Assembly (NCBI GenBank): GCA_965153455.1
Contig: OZ234494.1
Location: forward strand, 22,630,001-22,694,000
From: Sphagnum compactum
Lineage: Eukaryota > Bryophyta > Sphagnopsida > Sphagnales
Reading direction: 5' to 3'
Length of the DNA: 64,000 bases
This document shows, piece after piece, positions 12,343 to 27,699 of this stretch (the first letter of the stretch is position 1; every line of letters starts with the position of its first letter). The notes under the pieces were generated by a model, which made no database searches, was not told where the DNA came from, and saw only the letters and a program-made list of their open reading frames with translations. Both the position numbers and the translations under genes were made by a program.

Positions 12343-13878
12343 TTAAGGGCTTTTGGGGGGCGACTTGGCTTGCTTGCGCGGGCTGAGCTTTGGTGTCCGG
12401 CTCCCTCTCTTCCTTCTCGCTTGGGGGGGGGGGTTGCTGGGATGGGTTATCCCCTCCCAAGACTTGGTTTTGGTGACATTGTAGATTCGGGCGTGGTGTC
12501 CGAATCTTCTGCACCTTCGACATTGATTCGGAAGGCCGGAGTAAAGGATTCTCTGGGCCACCGTGTCATTCGTTGAAGCTCCTTCTGCCATGGAAGGAAT
12601 TCTGATGTATCCTGCAAGCTTGGAAATGTCTTTCACCTCTATTGTGATCATAGGTCCGGCTGGCCTTTTGATGTGTGAGTCGGCGGCTTCTATTTCCAAG
12701 ACTTCTCCTAGCTTGTTGGCCATGATGGTCAGCGCCCTTGCATTGCGAAACTGTTCGTGCAAATCCGGGAATTGAATCTTTAGTGTGTGTGTGAGTTGCG
12801 CCTCCGCTCCTTGCGAGCTGGCGTCGAAATTCGGAACGTACCTTGAGAACGAAAGGCTTAGATCGCTCCACTCAACGGCCATGAGCTTCCTGGTAGCTTT
12901 GGCGCCTTCCTCATCTTCAAATAAAATTTCGAAGTAGCCCCTCGTGAACAGCGTGGTTGAGGTGAATGAGGCCGGGAGGTGGAGCTTGAGACAATCATAT
13001 AATGCCTTGATCGTCGCTCTTCCTCTTAAAGTTCTTCCTATGACGGTTTTTCGCGCTTTTCTGGCTGCATTTTCTTGCATCTCGAGTACCATGTCCGTTG
13101 GGAAATCCGCCTCTATTTCCAAGCTGTAATCCACTGGCGATGGGCCTTGGGCGACCTTCCCCATGGGGGGGGGTGTTCCTTTCCCGCTGCCTGGTTACGC
13201 GATCAGAGTTGGGTTGGAAGGGACCGTCACGGGGGTAGCCGATTTCCTTCTTTGCGCGCTTCTCTTGTTTGGCGCCTTCATTTTAGTAGCCGAGAGATCC
13301 TCTCTCACCACTTGCCTTGCGGCGGCAGCGTCTAAGCCCTCCGAACCAGGACCTTGACCAACAATTGCAGAAAGATGTTCTGAAATGCAAGGAAAAGGAG
13401 GGGTTCTTTTTGGAAGTACCTGGGAGAGATGAGTTCTGCCAGAAACCTCGGCCGTGCTCGCCGTGGTTTGCGTCGTGATGTCTAGAGAGGCGATCGGCGT
13501 AGAAGACCGTTGGAGGCGGCCTTCACGCGATTCGCCATCGCTCCTTGGTGAGTCCGCTTGTGCGGCCTTGCCTAGAAGCCGACATCTCGTCGTGTCCCCG
13601 AGAGTGGCCGGGGCCGCCGGCGTTTGGCTCGCGTTCTTCCCTTCCTTGATGATCGCACCTCCTGGAAGGGAGGAGCTTGGCGCGGAGAGAGCTTCGCATG
13701 GGCCTTGCGCTGACAAATCAACAGATCCGTTGGCTATGGGCGAGTTCCCGTTGCTTGTCGGAAAGGTAGCTTGGGCGCCGCCGCCGCCGCTAGGGTTCAA
13801 CTTGTTGCATTTGAATTTGCCAAGCCCTTGCCGCACGTCGCACGCCGTGCCCTGCTTTCTGAATCCTGTCAGCCACAA
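12343..13878 (-). pseudogene. LINE ORF1: DUF4283-like RNA-binding protein with zinc knuckle
   Basis: The segment 13164-12343 encodes 273 residues resembling the DUF4283 region of plant LINE ORF1 proteins (for example FEILFEDEEGAKATRKLMAV). This is followed by a zinc knuckle reading CRRCRRFGHHARIYN and a basic tail. The knuckle should be C-x2-C-x4-H-x4-C, but the last Cys is Tyr. The segment 13878-13195 encodes a Ser/Pro/Ala-rich 227-residue stretch in another frame and is probably the N-terminal extension of the same protein. A run of nine G at about 13165-13173 lies at the break between the two frames. The first codon is uncertain because the upstream segment opens without ATG. Confidence 0.8.
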
Positions 13879-14032
13879 GAAAGAATTTGTTTAGCTTGGA
13901 GATCTGAAGATCTTCTGATTTTGAATAAATTTTCATCTTCACCATCGAGAAGCGCTGAAAAAATGACTAAGAAAATGTGCTTTGGACTTAGAAAATTGTG
14001 GGCCCCTCTGATACATGTCCAGGGAGTAGAGA

Positions 14033-14450
14033 GCCCATGCGGAGAGTCGTAGCCGTGGTGAATCATAGAGAATACTATAAGGGGGAAGGCGGTGGCTTCC
14101 CCAAGTCCAGGCCGTGATGAGTCTTGCGAGTCTATGTATGTTCGTGACTCGTCTGTGCACCAAAAGTGTTCCAATTATGCACTAACCAACTTGTTGTTTG
14201 GTTTGTGCAAATCAATATGAATAATTAAACCTACTTGTCACTCATCTTACCCCATCCCAAAGTTCTAGCATGCCCTTCTCACCCTTCGAAGTGTTGCAAG
14301 CGAAAGAACGTACCCCAATTCCTTTTTCTGATGTTTTCACTTTGAAATTCACATTTGAATTTTTCAAGGAGTTTGAAGATGCATCACCAGAGGTCGAACT
14401 ATGGGGTCGTTGGGCCGAATGAACAAGTGGGTTTAGTTAACCACGTTGAG
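14033..14450 (+). mobile_element. Older LTR fragment, right part
   Basis: Homology to the solo LTR resumes here. Landmarks include GTAGCCGTGGTGAATCATAG, GGGGGAAGGCGGTGGCTTCC and CAAGTCCAGGCCGTGATGAG, then TTCTAGCATGCCCTTCTC, and AACAAGTGGGTTTAGTTAAC near the far end. With 6628-7195 it probably formed one LTR before the LINE inserted. The right end is diffuse and was placed by fading similarity. Confidence 0.55.
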
Positions 14451-15324
14451 GTGGTTAACCAGGGATAAGGGCTTCGGGTTGAAGCATTAGAATCCTAAAT
14501 CCCAATGGTCAAAACATGTCAAAGGCCGCGTCGCATTTAATTCATTATGCCTATTTAATGTTTGCCATCAATTTTTGACCCAAATAATCAATCAGGTTTG
14601 GGGCAAGATATTGACAATGTTTTACATTGTTGCTTTGAATTTGAATTCTTTTAGTTTGTATGTAGGTGAGTTTTTTTAAAACATTTAAAATAAGACTTTA
14701 AAATCACACTCTGTACATAAACCTTCCAAAAACAAAAAAAAATCAAATTCAAATCCTATACACATTGCACAAGGTTTTAACCACACATAATAAACTATAT
14801 AAACTAACTATCTTGCAATAAATATTTGTCAAGTATCACTTTGGAAAAATGAATACCTTACCTCTATGTCTAGGTGTGAAGACTTGTAGTTCAAGCCTAT
14901 AGATTATTCCTAAACCCCTTTTGACACCAAAAACTAGAGCTTGCAAAAAATTATTCAAACCTCAAAACCTATCTTGACATCATACTAAATGATTTCTATG
15001 TTGGGTACTTATAACCATTTCACATAATGGGCCTGGGTTAGGTGATTTACATGTGATTATTCTCAAAACCACCCCATATGGATAATAGGTGGGTATTGTC
15101 AAAATAATACTGAAAGAAATTAAAAACAAGGGTATTTTTTACAGACTGAAATTGTTAATAGACAGGTCCAAATGTTTTTTTAATTCCACATATTTTGATA
15201 CCCTGTGTGATGATACAAAAAACTCCTCAAAATCAAAGAACCTGCCTGTCCGGGTATTTAAAAACTATGAACCGACCAATGTTGGTAGACACTGTAGAAA
15301 TGGGAGAAAATCAAATGGGACCAA
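14451..15324. other. Intergenic, no gene seen
   Basis: AT-rich sequence without a convincing open frame, RNA gene or repeat. Confidence 0.5.
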
Positions 15325-15840
15325 AAGTCCTTGGTAGGTACTGTAAAAAAGGAGAGAATTTGAAATATAAGTGACTAGTAGGTACTGTAAAAAGGGTGGA
15401 AACCGAAATTTCAAAAAGCTGGTAGGTACTGTAAAAGGAGAGTGAAAATGAAAGACAAAGTACATGGTAGGTACTGTAAAAGAAGGGGGGAAATGAAAGA
15501 AAAAGACGTGTAAGGTACTGCAAAAGGAGGAGAAAAATGAAAGCAAAAGTACGTGGTAGGTACTGCAAAAGGAGGGGAAAAGTGAAAGAAAAGTATGTGG
15601 TAGGTACTGCAAAAGGAGGGGAAAAGTGAAAGAAAAGTAACTGGTAGGTACTGTAAAAGGAGGGGGAAAATAAAAGAAAAAGTATGTACTAGGTAATTTA
15701 AAAGGAGGGGAAATTTGAAAGAAAGAAAAAGAACGTGGTAGGTATTGTAAAAGGAGGGGAAATTTGAAAGACAGAAAAGTACGCGGTAGGTACTAGTGGA
15801 AAATGGAAGGGATGAAATAAAAGTACCTGGTAGGTAGGTA
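15325..15840. repeat. About 46-bp minisatellite upstream of DUR3
   Basis: About eleven tandem units begin with GTAGGTACTGTAAAAGGAG and continue through a GGGGAAA...GAAAGAAAAGTA spacer. Unit length varies around 44-50 bp. The array ends about 565 bases before the DUR3 start codon. The long minus-strand frames across it (15265-15911) come from the repeat and are not genes. Confidence 0.9.
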
Positions 15841-16184
15841 CAACAGTGCAGAGGAGCCCAGCTGGTGAGCAAGCGAAGCACCCCTTGAATCACACCCAAA
15901 GACGCAGTCACAGAAACAGAAGAGGAGAGAGGCGGCTGCCGGCCGTCGGCAATGCTCGCACAAATTGTTTTCTTTAGTTTAGCAAATCTGTGTCATGCAC
16001 TTGACGCAATTGCTAAACATGGCAAGGTTGGCAGTTTGTTCCATACCATTATTATATCTGTACTCCGCAATACACCAAAACTTCTCGCAAACTTCCCGCA
16101 TTTAGAGTTAAGACAAAACAGGAATTAGCTCACGTACTAGACTCAAGGAAACTAACCAAAAAACCCTCCCCCACCTTCTTGCAA

Positions 16185-16190
16185 TATAAA
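16185..16190 (+). promoter_or_regulatory. Candidate TATA box of DUR3
   Basis: TATAAA in the context GCAATATAAATC lies 215 bases before the DUR3 ATG. A start site about 30 bases downstream would give a leader of about 185 bases. It is the clearest TATA motif in this interval, but nothing else confirms it. Confidence 0.4.
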
Positions 16191-16404
16191 TCACACAAGA
16201 AATTCAGAATCAAATGTGGCAGTAAAGACTTTGTAGATCTCGTCAAATCCACATGATTGCAGCAAACAGCAAGTCATAAGCTCCTCATCGATATATATTC
16301 ATCACCATCTAGAGTAGCATTGCAAGCTCATGCAGCTCCTGTGAATTTGTGAGCTTGATCGACTTGACTGAGATCAGAACTACTCCTGCAAAAAATATAT
16401 TATC

Positions 16405-21219
<4,815 letters not shown>

Positions 21220-22509
21220 AAAAATCAAAACTCATCAAAATCAACCAAATAATCACTGATCATTTCGCCCCCCGTTACACATCACGGAGCTGCTGCAGCT
21301 CCAGCAGCTGGAGAGTCCTAATCTGTTGTACCATTTCTACATAAAATAAATCAATATGACATGAACAAGATCTGCAACTCCATTGCCGTGTGTGTTTTTT
21401 CGCTACTCCAGAGAAGTCTCTTCTTTTGCAACAACTAATTCCTTCACATGAACTTTGCAAGACTTGCTCTCGGATTGATGCAAAATATCAGCTGCAGATT
21501 GACATACCAGTTTGATAGCTTTCATATTGTTGTAGAACTCTACAGTCATCTTGTGCATCTGAGTTCTGACCAGAAAATTGGAATTTGTGCATGTTGTTCA
21601 TGGTTTTCTTCGAGATCTAATTGGGAGTTTTGAAACTCACTTGAGATATAAGTTGGTCACATGGAAGAAGCTTCACAAAGAAAGCATTATCCAAGCAACA
21701 ACTACTATTACTTCTGGACACCATGATCAGATGATGAGGAATTTTTCAGGAGATTGTGCAAGCAAATATCAGCAGAATTGTATCTGCATTCTTGACAAAG
21801 CTTGTATTTGCAAGAGGTCCAATTGCTTGAAACAAGAAAATTTGGGAAGAGATGGATCCTTGAATGCATGTTCACAATCTAAATATTGCAACTTCTTTCT
21901 TGGAATGATGGGCATATAGATTGGGGAGAGGCACGGATCCTTGAATGATGTTCACAAACTTTATTGCAACTTTATAGCATGGTGACATGAGCGTAAGCAC
22001 AATGAAACAAGCCAGAAAAGGCGTCAGATTGCAGTGAAAACTACAAACCATTTTGTAAATATGTTTATGCAAACATGATGGTCAGATTTTAGATTGTACC
22101 AAATTATTCTTATTCAGGACTTGGATAATCAATGTAGTCAATCATCCACTAGAATTTAACAGTGTTTCATATGATCCTCCAGTTCTTCATGGCAATAATT
22201 TGAGGATGAATCATGTGCAAGACCAAGTTCTTCAGGGCATGATTTGAGCATTCACAGGAGCTACACTGGCCGGAGTCTGCAGTACATTCAGAATGTCAAA
22301 ATAAAGCATCAATTGCCAAAGGAGAACAGCTTTCCATTCCCAACAGCAAATTCAGGATTGAACAAGAAATAGTTCCACATGAATTGAATGAGTAAACAAG
22401 AGCTGACCCTAAACCCAAACCCCTAAACTGCCACATGGGTGTGTTTTTTGATTGCAATTTAAATTTAAGATGTGGTGATCAGAACTTGGGTCAAAATGGC
22501 TGATGATGT
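21220..22509. other. DUR3 3' flank and intergenic DNA
   Basis: Contains the likely DUR3 3' untranslated region (AATAAA at 21345). A short direct duplication around GGATCCTTGAATG...TTCACAA appears at about 21850-21965. No further gene is supported. Confidence 0.5.
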
Positions 22510-22986
22510 TCATACCAGCTGTTTGACAGCATTCTTGGCTGCATGCTTGCCCCATCCTCCCATCAATTTGCGATTGCATCTGAATCCTGATGGAGATACC
22601 CCCCAATCGCAAACAGTACACCAGCATGTGTGAGCCAGATAGTTTACTCCCTTGAACACATCCTGGTGGTGATCTAAATATCCTTGAGCTCTAAAAATGC
22701 ACCAGAACAGAGTTGTCCCCCAAACGTTTTGTGAGAATCCGAAACCATAGATTTGCCCATTTGCTAGTATTTGCCAACCTAAATCATCATCCGCAGACAT
22801 GCAATGCACCTCCAATGTTTCCCCCATTTGGTTTTGGATCCACACATGATCAGCAGCTGTTGGTTGCACAACAACCCCTATTACTGTGATCATCAATAAC
22901 ATCATCAGCAGCACCAATCTCCTCCTGCCCAACCATGATTCCATCATGCACTGCTTCATATATTCCACTCCACAATTAGATGTCAT
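22510..22986 (-). CDS. Plant self-incompatibility S1 family (S-protein homologue), secreted
   Basis: A single-exon frame of 158 residues. After a basic start, a strongly hydrophobic stretch (about residues 24-42, LVLLMMLLMITVIGVVV) ending at TAADH reads as a signal peptide. The mature part has the S1-family pattern: VWIQNQMG, LEVHCMSADDDLGWQIL, then GFGFSQNVWGTTLFWCIF and a HHQDVFKG strand, with conserved Cys. In poppy the founding member is a stigmatic self-incompatibility signal; most homologues are small secreted proteins of unknown function, so self-incompatibility should not be assumed. Other possible starts are Met 10, 14 or 15; a start at 14 or 15 gives a more typical signal peptide. 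The stop is TGA at 22510-22512. The C-terminal Lys/Ala-rich tail is unusual. Confidence 0.85.
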   Translation of the reverse strand: MTSNCGVEYMKQCMMESWLGRRRLVLLMMLLMITVIGVVVQPTAADHVWIQNQMGETLEVHCMSADDDLGWQILANGQIYGFGFSQNVWGTTLFWCIFRAQGYLDHHQDVFKGVNYLAHTCWCTVCDWGVSPSGFRCNRKLMGGWGKHAAKNAVKQLV

Positions 22987-23262
22987 TCCTACATAACCAC
23001 AAAATCAAAACTTCATTGTGAGAAGAGTTGCAATTTCTCCACATACTAACTTGGAGGATGTCATTCTTACACACACACATGAACAAAACTTCATGTGAGA
23101 AGAGTTGCAATTTCTCCAAATGCTAAATTGAATGTCATTACTGCACACGGCCATCAATCAAACTTCATGTTAGAAGAGTTGCAATGTCTCCACATACTGA
23201 CATGGATGTCATTCCTACATGCACATCAATGGAACTTCATACAATGAGAAAAGTTGCATTGC
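22981..23262. repeat. About 80-bp tandem repeat across the S1 gene start
   Basis: About three and a half units of 75-90 bp carry the blocks GATGTCATTCCTACA, AACTTCAT, GAGAAGAGTTGCAAT and TCTCCACATACT. The first unit includes the annotated S1 start codon (CAT at 22984-22986 on the plus strand), so an ATGACATC-like start is copied in each unit upstream. Confidence 0.85.
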
Positions 23263-24369
23263 CTTGTGAGAAACCCAAAAGAATTTTCTTTTCCCCCTTG
23301 GTTGTTCTAAAAGTGGGAAACTAGAGAAAATGATCACCTTCACAAGCTTAGGTCCACGAATGTTGTACTAATGAGATGTTGGGAAAGAAGAGATGCAACA
23401 AAAGGCGGAAATTCCAATTGAGTGCTCAAGCATAGGAGTTTCAATTGGTGCTCATCTTATAGATGGGTTATTGCCACCTTGTGCCTTGCAAATGTGCACA
23501 TTGCTTGGATCCAAATGTCATTAGACGTTTATTTGTCATAGTCAAGAACCAAGCTAAAAGTGGGACAAACTCATGATGGACCCATGATCTATGAAGTTTT
23601 AAGTTGTTGAAATGGTGCGTGACCTTGTGCCTTGCAAGTGTTTGTGTTTGGATCCAACTCTAATTACATGTTTGTTAGTCATAGTCAAGAAATAAGTTAA
23701 AATTGGGGTCACCATGATGTTTGACAAGTACCTACTCACATTGGGCCCCATGATTTGGGGGATTTGAAAAGTATTGGAATGTGTTTTAATTCTTTACAAC
23801 TTTGGACAACAATAGGAGTTACTACTAGTTGATGTATATTTATCTTCAAGATGTCAATACTATTAATACTTTGAAACACCAAGTGAGTGGTCACACACAC
23901 ATTCACAAGTTATAATTTATGCATGCTAACTTTATGAGCTATCATAAGGTTAGCATGTGGGGTAACCACTTGGATTAGATGCGTTTGGATTTTTTTTTTT
24001 GTTGTTACTTGTCTATCACCATCACATGCATGCATGATAATGGTGGGGGTAAGCTCCATAGATGAACCTTGAGCACGATACGCACCAATGAATAGTGCTA
24101 CATGTTATTATCTTGATGCTTCTCAATATCAAAGATTAAGAGATGTACAAATAAAACTTAAAAATTAATTAGTGCAAAGTGAATTTGATTTTGAAAGACA
24201 AAAGACTCATCTTCTAGAACGACTCAATATAATGATAACACAAAACATGAAAATCTATTATTCAATTCTTGATATTAGAAACATGGCACAAGTCCCTCCA
24301 TCAATATCTTTTATAAATGTGACATTTGTTATGTTTTTCCACACAAATGTAACAATAACTTACTTTATT
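23263..24369. repeat. Intergenic with a 150-bp direct duplication
   Basis: Two diverged direct copies of about 150 bp lie near 23470-23600 and 23620-23760. They share CCTTGTGCCTTGCAA, TTGGATCCAA and GTCATAGTCAAGAA. The rest is AT-rich with no gene supported. Confidence 0.6.
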
Positions 24370-24630
24370 GGCCTTGCCTACCAAGGCATGGATATTGTGT
24401 GTAGATTCATTATAGAGTATAGTAGCTTAAGAGATTTTGGCCCCTAGGTAATAGGTCTATTTTAATATGAGGATTTTTGAAAGATGATATTTTGGCTTGT
24501 GTTGAAACTTGAGATTAAGTTATAGAGTTATAATATCTCGAAGGATTTCGGTTTCTTTTAGAGGATTTTTGTAAGGTTCTAGTTTTGCATGGTGAAATAT
24601 TTGAGTTTTCATAATTCTTCTTTTGCCTTA
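24370..24630 (+). repeat. Dispersed repeat B, first copy
   Basis: The reverse complement of this stretch recurs at about 61621-61910. Common blocks include TATTGTGTGTAGATTCATTA, AGTAGCTTAA, TTTTGGCCCCTAGGTAATAG, ATGAGGATTTTTGAAAGATG and GGCTTGTGTTGAAACT. It looks like one family of small element inserted twice; no terminal repeats were defined. Confidence 0.75.
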
Positions 24631-26433
24631 AGATACTTTTAAATGTAAATGGCAAGGCCACAGTGTGACACACCCTTTGTTTTGATTGCTACAAAATCTA
24701 CAGTTTCAACCATAGCCAACTACACAAGTGCAAATGACAGAACAACACAAGTTATAATTTTTGCAAAGGGTTCATGTTTCATTTGCAAATTTGTCAAATC
24801 TAGCAAGGCATTGTGTTTCCTTATGATCCATCCTGATTCCCTTGGATTTTTCTTTAATGTTTTCCATTTTATCTTTTATTTTATTAATGTGCAAAGAATA
24901 TATTGTGATGTATAGACACATCAAAATAATCTTTTGAAGTATCCCTTCGAAGACAAATAAATTTGGCACTATATAACATGGGAGAAAACCAACAACAGAA
25001 ATATGACTCCAAAATCATTTTCCAAGGAGGTATGCAAACTTTGAAATTGGATGTATATTACTTGTTGACAACAAGTTCACATATTGTAGCGACAAAGCAA
25101 AAAAATTCCCTTTTTTTTTTTTCCATATTTTAGTGGTCGTAAGTTATGTCTTTGGGATAGTTTTAGGAGAATTGTGGGGAGTTCATAATTTGTTTGATGA
25201 AAATGATGGCGTCAAAAAACACTTGTAATTAATTGCAATATTTTTTTTAAAAAATACATGAAAGTAAAAACCCTTCCAACAAAATGAGGAGCTCTAGCAA
25301 TAAATAATTAGTTAAATCCACATATTAAAATTTTCGCCTTTTTTTCAATTCACCTGTTTTTGAAGAGGAGCTTTTTTTCCACAAAGTTCTTGAAGAGAAC
25401 CGGCGGTTATGGTGAAGGCTCACGATCAGAAGCGATTGCCTGCGTTTTAGGGTTCTCTAAACCCTAAAGCTTCTGCAGGCGGGCGTGAGGGCAAGGGACG
25501 TTGTGGCGCAGACGACTCCATGGCTTTTCCAGGTGGAGCTTGGACGTGGCGATGGAGAAAAGATTTTCAAGGCGGGGTGCGCTGTCTGCTGCAGACAAGA
25601 AGTTCCTGGTAGCAGAGGTTGAGAGCTTGCGTATTCGCCTCTTTTTTCGTGTGCACCACAAGGGAAATTGTAAGTTTCCACTTTACCATCAACATCTGGG
25701 TGTCTCTGTCCGTATTCTTCATAAAGATCTCTGAACTCAGGAGTATGTCAAGATTACTGGGACAATGGTTTTGTACCAGAAACGGGTCGTGGTATGCCCG
25801 GATTTGCGAGCACAAACGGGTCTGATATGCCAGGATTTTCTGGTAATTTTTTAATCTCTGCCGGAAATGGCATTGTGAATCGTGGAACTGTTGTAGAGGA
25901 TGAACTTGTGTGGCGCAAGTGATCAAGACGTGCAGTACTATATTACTGCAGTGGGAGAGTGTTGGATGTAAGCTAGATCGTGTGGACATGATGTAGCATG
26001 ATCATGTGGACGTTCAGACCTCATGTGATTGAAGTCAATGGAATGAATAGCGAGGATGATGTTGCTGTTAGCATCAGTCTGAAGTAGTGCGCAGCAGATT
26101 TGCTTCACAGGGCACAGGCCTTCAAAATTCAACTGTATGCACAAGGGATCAGGAATGTTCATGGGATCTGGAGTTCTGGTTCTGGCAATTGTTGGCATGA
26201 AGATTAGGCAAATAGCAATGATGATGCTTTTCTTCAGTTTTATGTATTGCATTTGCTTGCAGGATGATATTGATTTCGTGATGTCAGCATACCACCACAC
26301 TGAATTCTTTCTCTTTGCTTTCTACAGGGATGAGCAAAGTGCCATGGAAAAACCAAGTTTTCAAATAAGATTCCAATGAGTAGCTCATCTTTTCACCTTC
26401 ATGACCACAAAAGAACAGCAAGTTTTGACTTGA
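24631..26433. other. Intergenic and probable leader of the zinc-finger gene
   Basis: The first part is AT-rich without a gene. From about 25380 the sequence becomes more GC-rich, with a TTAGGGTTCTC...CCCTAAAGC stretch at 25449-25470, as is common near plant start sites. The leader of the gene at 26434 may begin here and contain an intron. The small open frames at 25457-25989 match no family I know. Confidence 0.4.
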
Positions 26434-26979
26434 ATGCTACAAATAGAGCATTGTCGCTGCATTTGCTCAGTGATGGCAGTGCTCATAGCACCAGCAGTTC
26501 CAATAGTGGGGCTGAGTGCATCATCCTCATTGTTCCTCGGATCAGAGAAAGTAGCAATCATGGAGTCACAAGTGCCCAGTTTGTGTAGGATTGTGTTCTT
26601 TCCTGGGAGAATCCTTGCAGATCTGGAGGGCTTAAATCTTATGGCAGGTGCCTGGCTGAGACATCAACGAAGGTGGATTGTGAAGACTGAATCTAATGTG
26701 AAAAGAGAACCAAGATCACTGCCAGAACCTCCATGCACGATTTGCAAGGGACAAGGGAAGGTGAGGTGCAACAGATGCTCTGGCCGAGGTCGGCTGAACT
26801 TCAAGGAGCAGATCATGTTGCCCAAGGGAGAGTGGCCACAATGGTGCTGGGATTGTCGGGGCTGTGGATTAAGCTACTGTACCCGCTGCCTGGGTACAGG
26901 AGAGAAGAGGGGAGCAATTGGGTTTCATTTTCCAGACGATGATCTCCCCCAAAACTCTACAGACAGTGCTCAAAACTGA
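26434..26979 (+). CDS. DnaJ-type (CxxCxGxG)4 zinc-finger protein, probably plastid
   Basis: The 181-residue frame starts at the first ATG after an in-frame TGA at 26431-26433; Met 14 at 26473 is an alternative start. The second half carries four DnaJ-type zinc motifs in order: CTICKGQG, CNRCSGRG, CWDCRGCG and CTRCLGTG. A GEWPQWCWDC linker lies between the second and third. There is no J domain. Proteins with only this finger, such as BSD2, LQY1 and PSA2, are plastid thiol/chaperone factors in Rubisco or photosystem assembly. The spacing here, with a long MLPKGEWPQW insert, fits an uncharacterised plant branch rather than any of those three, so no symbol is given. The hydrophobic, Ser-rich N terminus could be a transit peptide, but that is an inference. 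Confidence 0.82.
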   Translation: MLQIEHCRCICSVMAVLIAPAVPIVGLSASSSLFLGSEKVAIMESQVPSLCRIVFFPGRILADLEGLNLMAGAWLRHQRRWIVKTESNVKREPRSLPEPPCTICKGQGKVRCNRCSGRGRLNFKEQIMLPKGEWPQWCWDCRGCGLSYCTRCLGTGEKRGAIGFHFPDDDLPQNSTDSAQN

Positions 26980-27699
26980 CTATTTATGAAGAGATTCTAT
27001 GCATGGTGCCCTATTTCTGCTTCCTGATGAAGACATGGAAGCAACAAGGAGAACATTTTTTTGTCTGTTTAACATGCTATTTGATTAGGGTCGGGGAAAA
27101 AACAGGTTTTCTCTGAGAAGAATGGAGAAGTGAGACATCTGCCACTCGCACCAAGTTCTCTGAGCAAGAAAGTGTTCAGAGGCTTCTCTTATCTGAGGAA
27201 CATATATCTGTTGGTCTACACATTGCAAGAGTTGTCAAGTTGGCAGATTTTGCTGAGCTTAAGTACAGATCTTCTTCATCTTGTGAACAGAGTAAGCGAA
27301 CACGAAGATGTTTATCTTTGGCTATTGGAATGAGCACTGATGGCAGCGACTTGTGGTGCTGTCTCTGGCACAGAAGAGCCAAGAAAGCCAGGTATCAGTG
27401 GAACTACAAACTGTAATCCTTGTGACATTCAACAAGCAGAACAAGAGCCCTAAAATGTAAGTTGATTTGATGTCACCTTGGTAACCTCTCCTGTAGAGAA
27501 CAGGTCCTTTAGGTAGGTATGTAGGAAGGTATGTAGGTACGTAGGAAGGGAAACAGGTGACTACCATGTAAGTAGATGGATGTAGATGGTTAGTAGTTAG
27601 CTACAGGCTGGTAGGCTGTTAGTGGGTAGGTAGTAAAATACCAACTAAGTTAACCAGCATGGTTAGCTAAGGAACTGGAATCCAATGCCAAATTGTTTC
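26980..27699. other. 3' flank and intergenic DNA
   Basis: Likely 3' untranslated region of the zinc-finger gene, then a GTAGGTA-rich simple stretch at 27510-27640. No gene is supported. Confidence 0.5.

Larger units (their letters stand above)
7200..14032 (-). mobile_element. Non-LTR retrotransposon (LINE), degenerate, with nested solo LTR
   Basis: A minus-strand LINE runs from its 5' region near 14030 to its 3' end near 7200. It carries ORF1 (12343-13878) and ORF2 (7208-11610), in the order and with the domains of plant L1-type elements. It is about 6 kb once the inserted solo LTR (8708-9527) is removed. Frameshifts and stop codons occur throughout, so it is not active. The flanks on both sides belong to one LTR family, and a stretch around GTAGCC and GTGGTGAATCATAG is present on both, suggesting insertion into an older LTR. 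The duplicated flank looks longer than a usual LINE target duplication, so exact ends are uncertain. No poly(A) tail is evident. Confidence 0.85.

Noticed and set aside
15325-15840. Possible CRISPR-like array
   Set aside because: Units are directly adjacent, variable throughout and lack unique spacers; the DNA is eukaryotic. It is a minisatellite.
15265-15911. Long hydrophobic minus-strand frames upstream of DUR3
   Set aside because: They are translations of the 46-bp minisatellite, open in more than one frame because the units lack stops.
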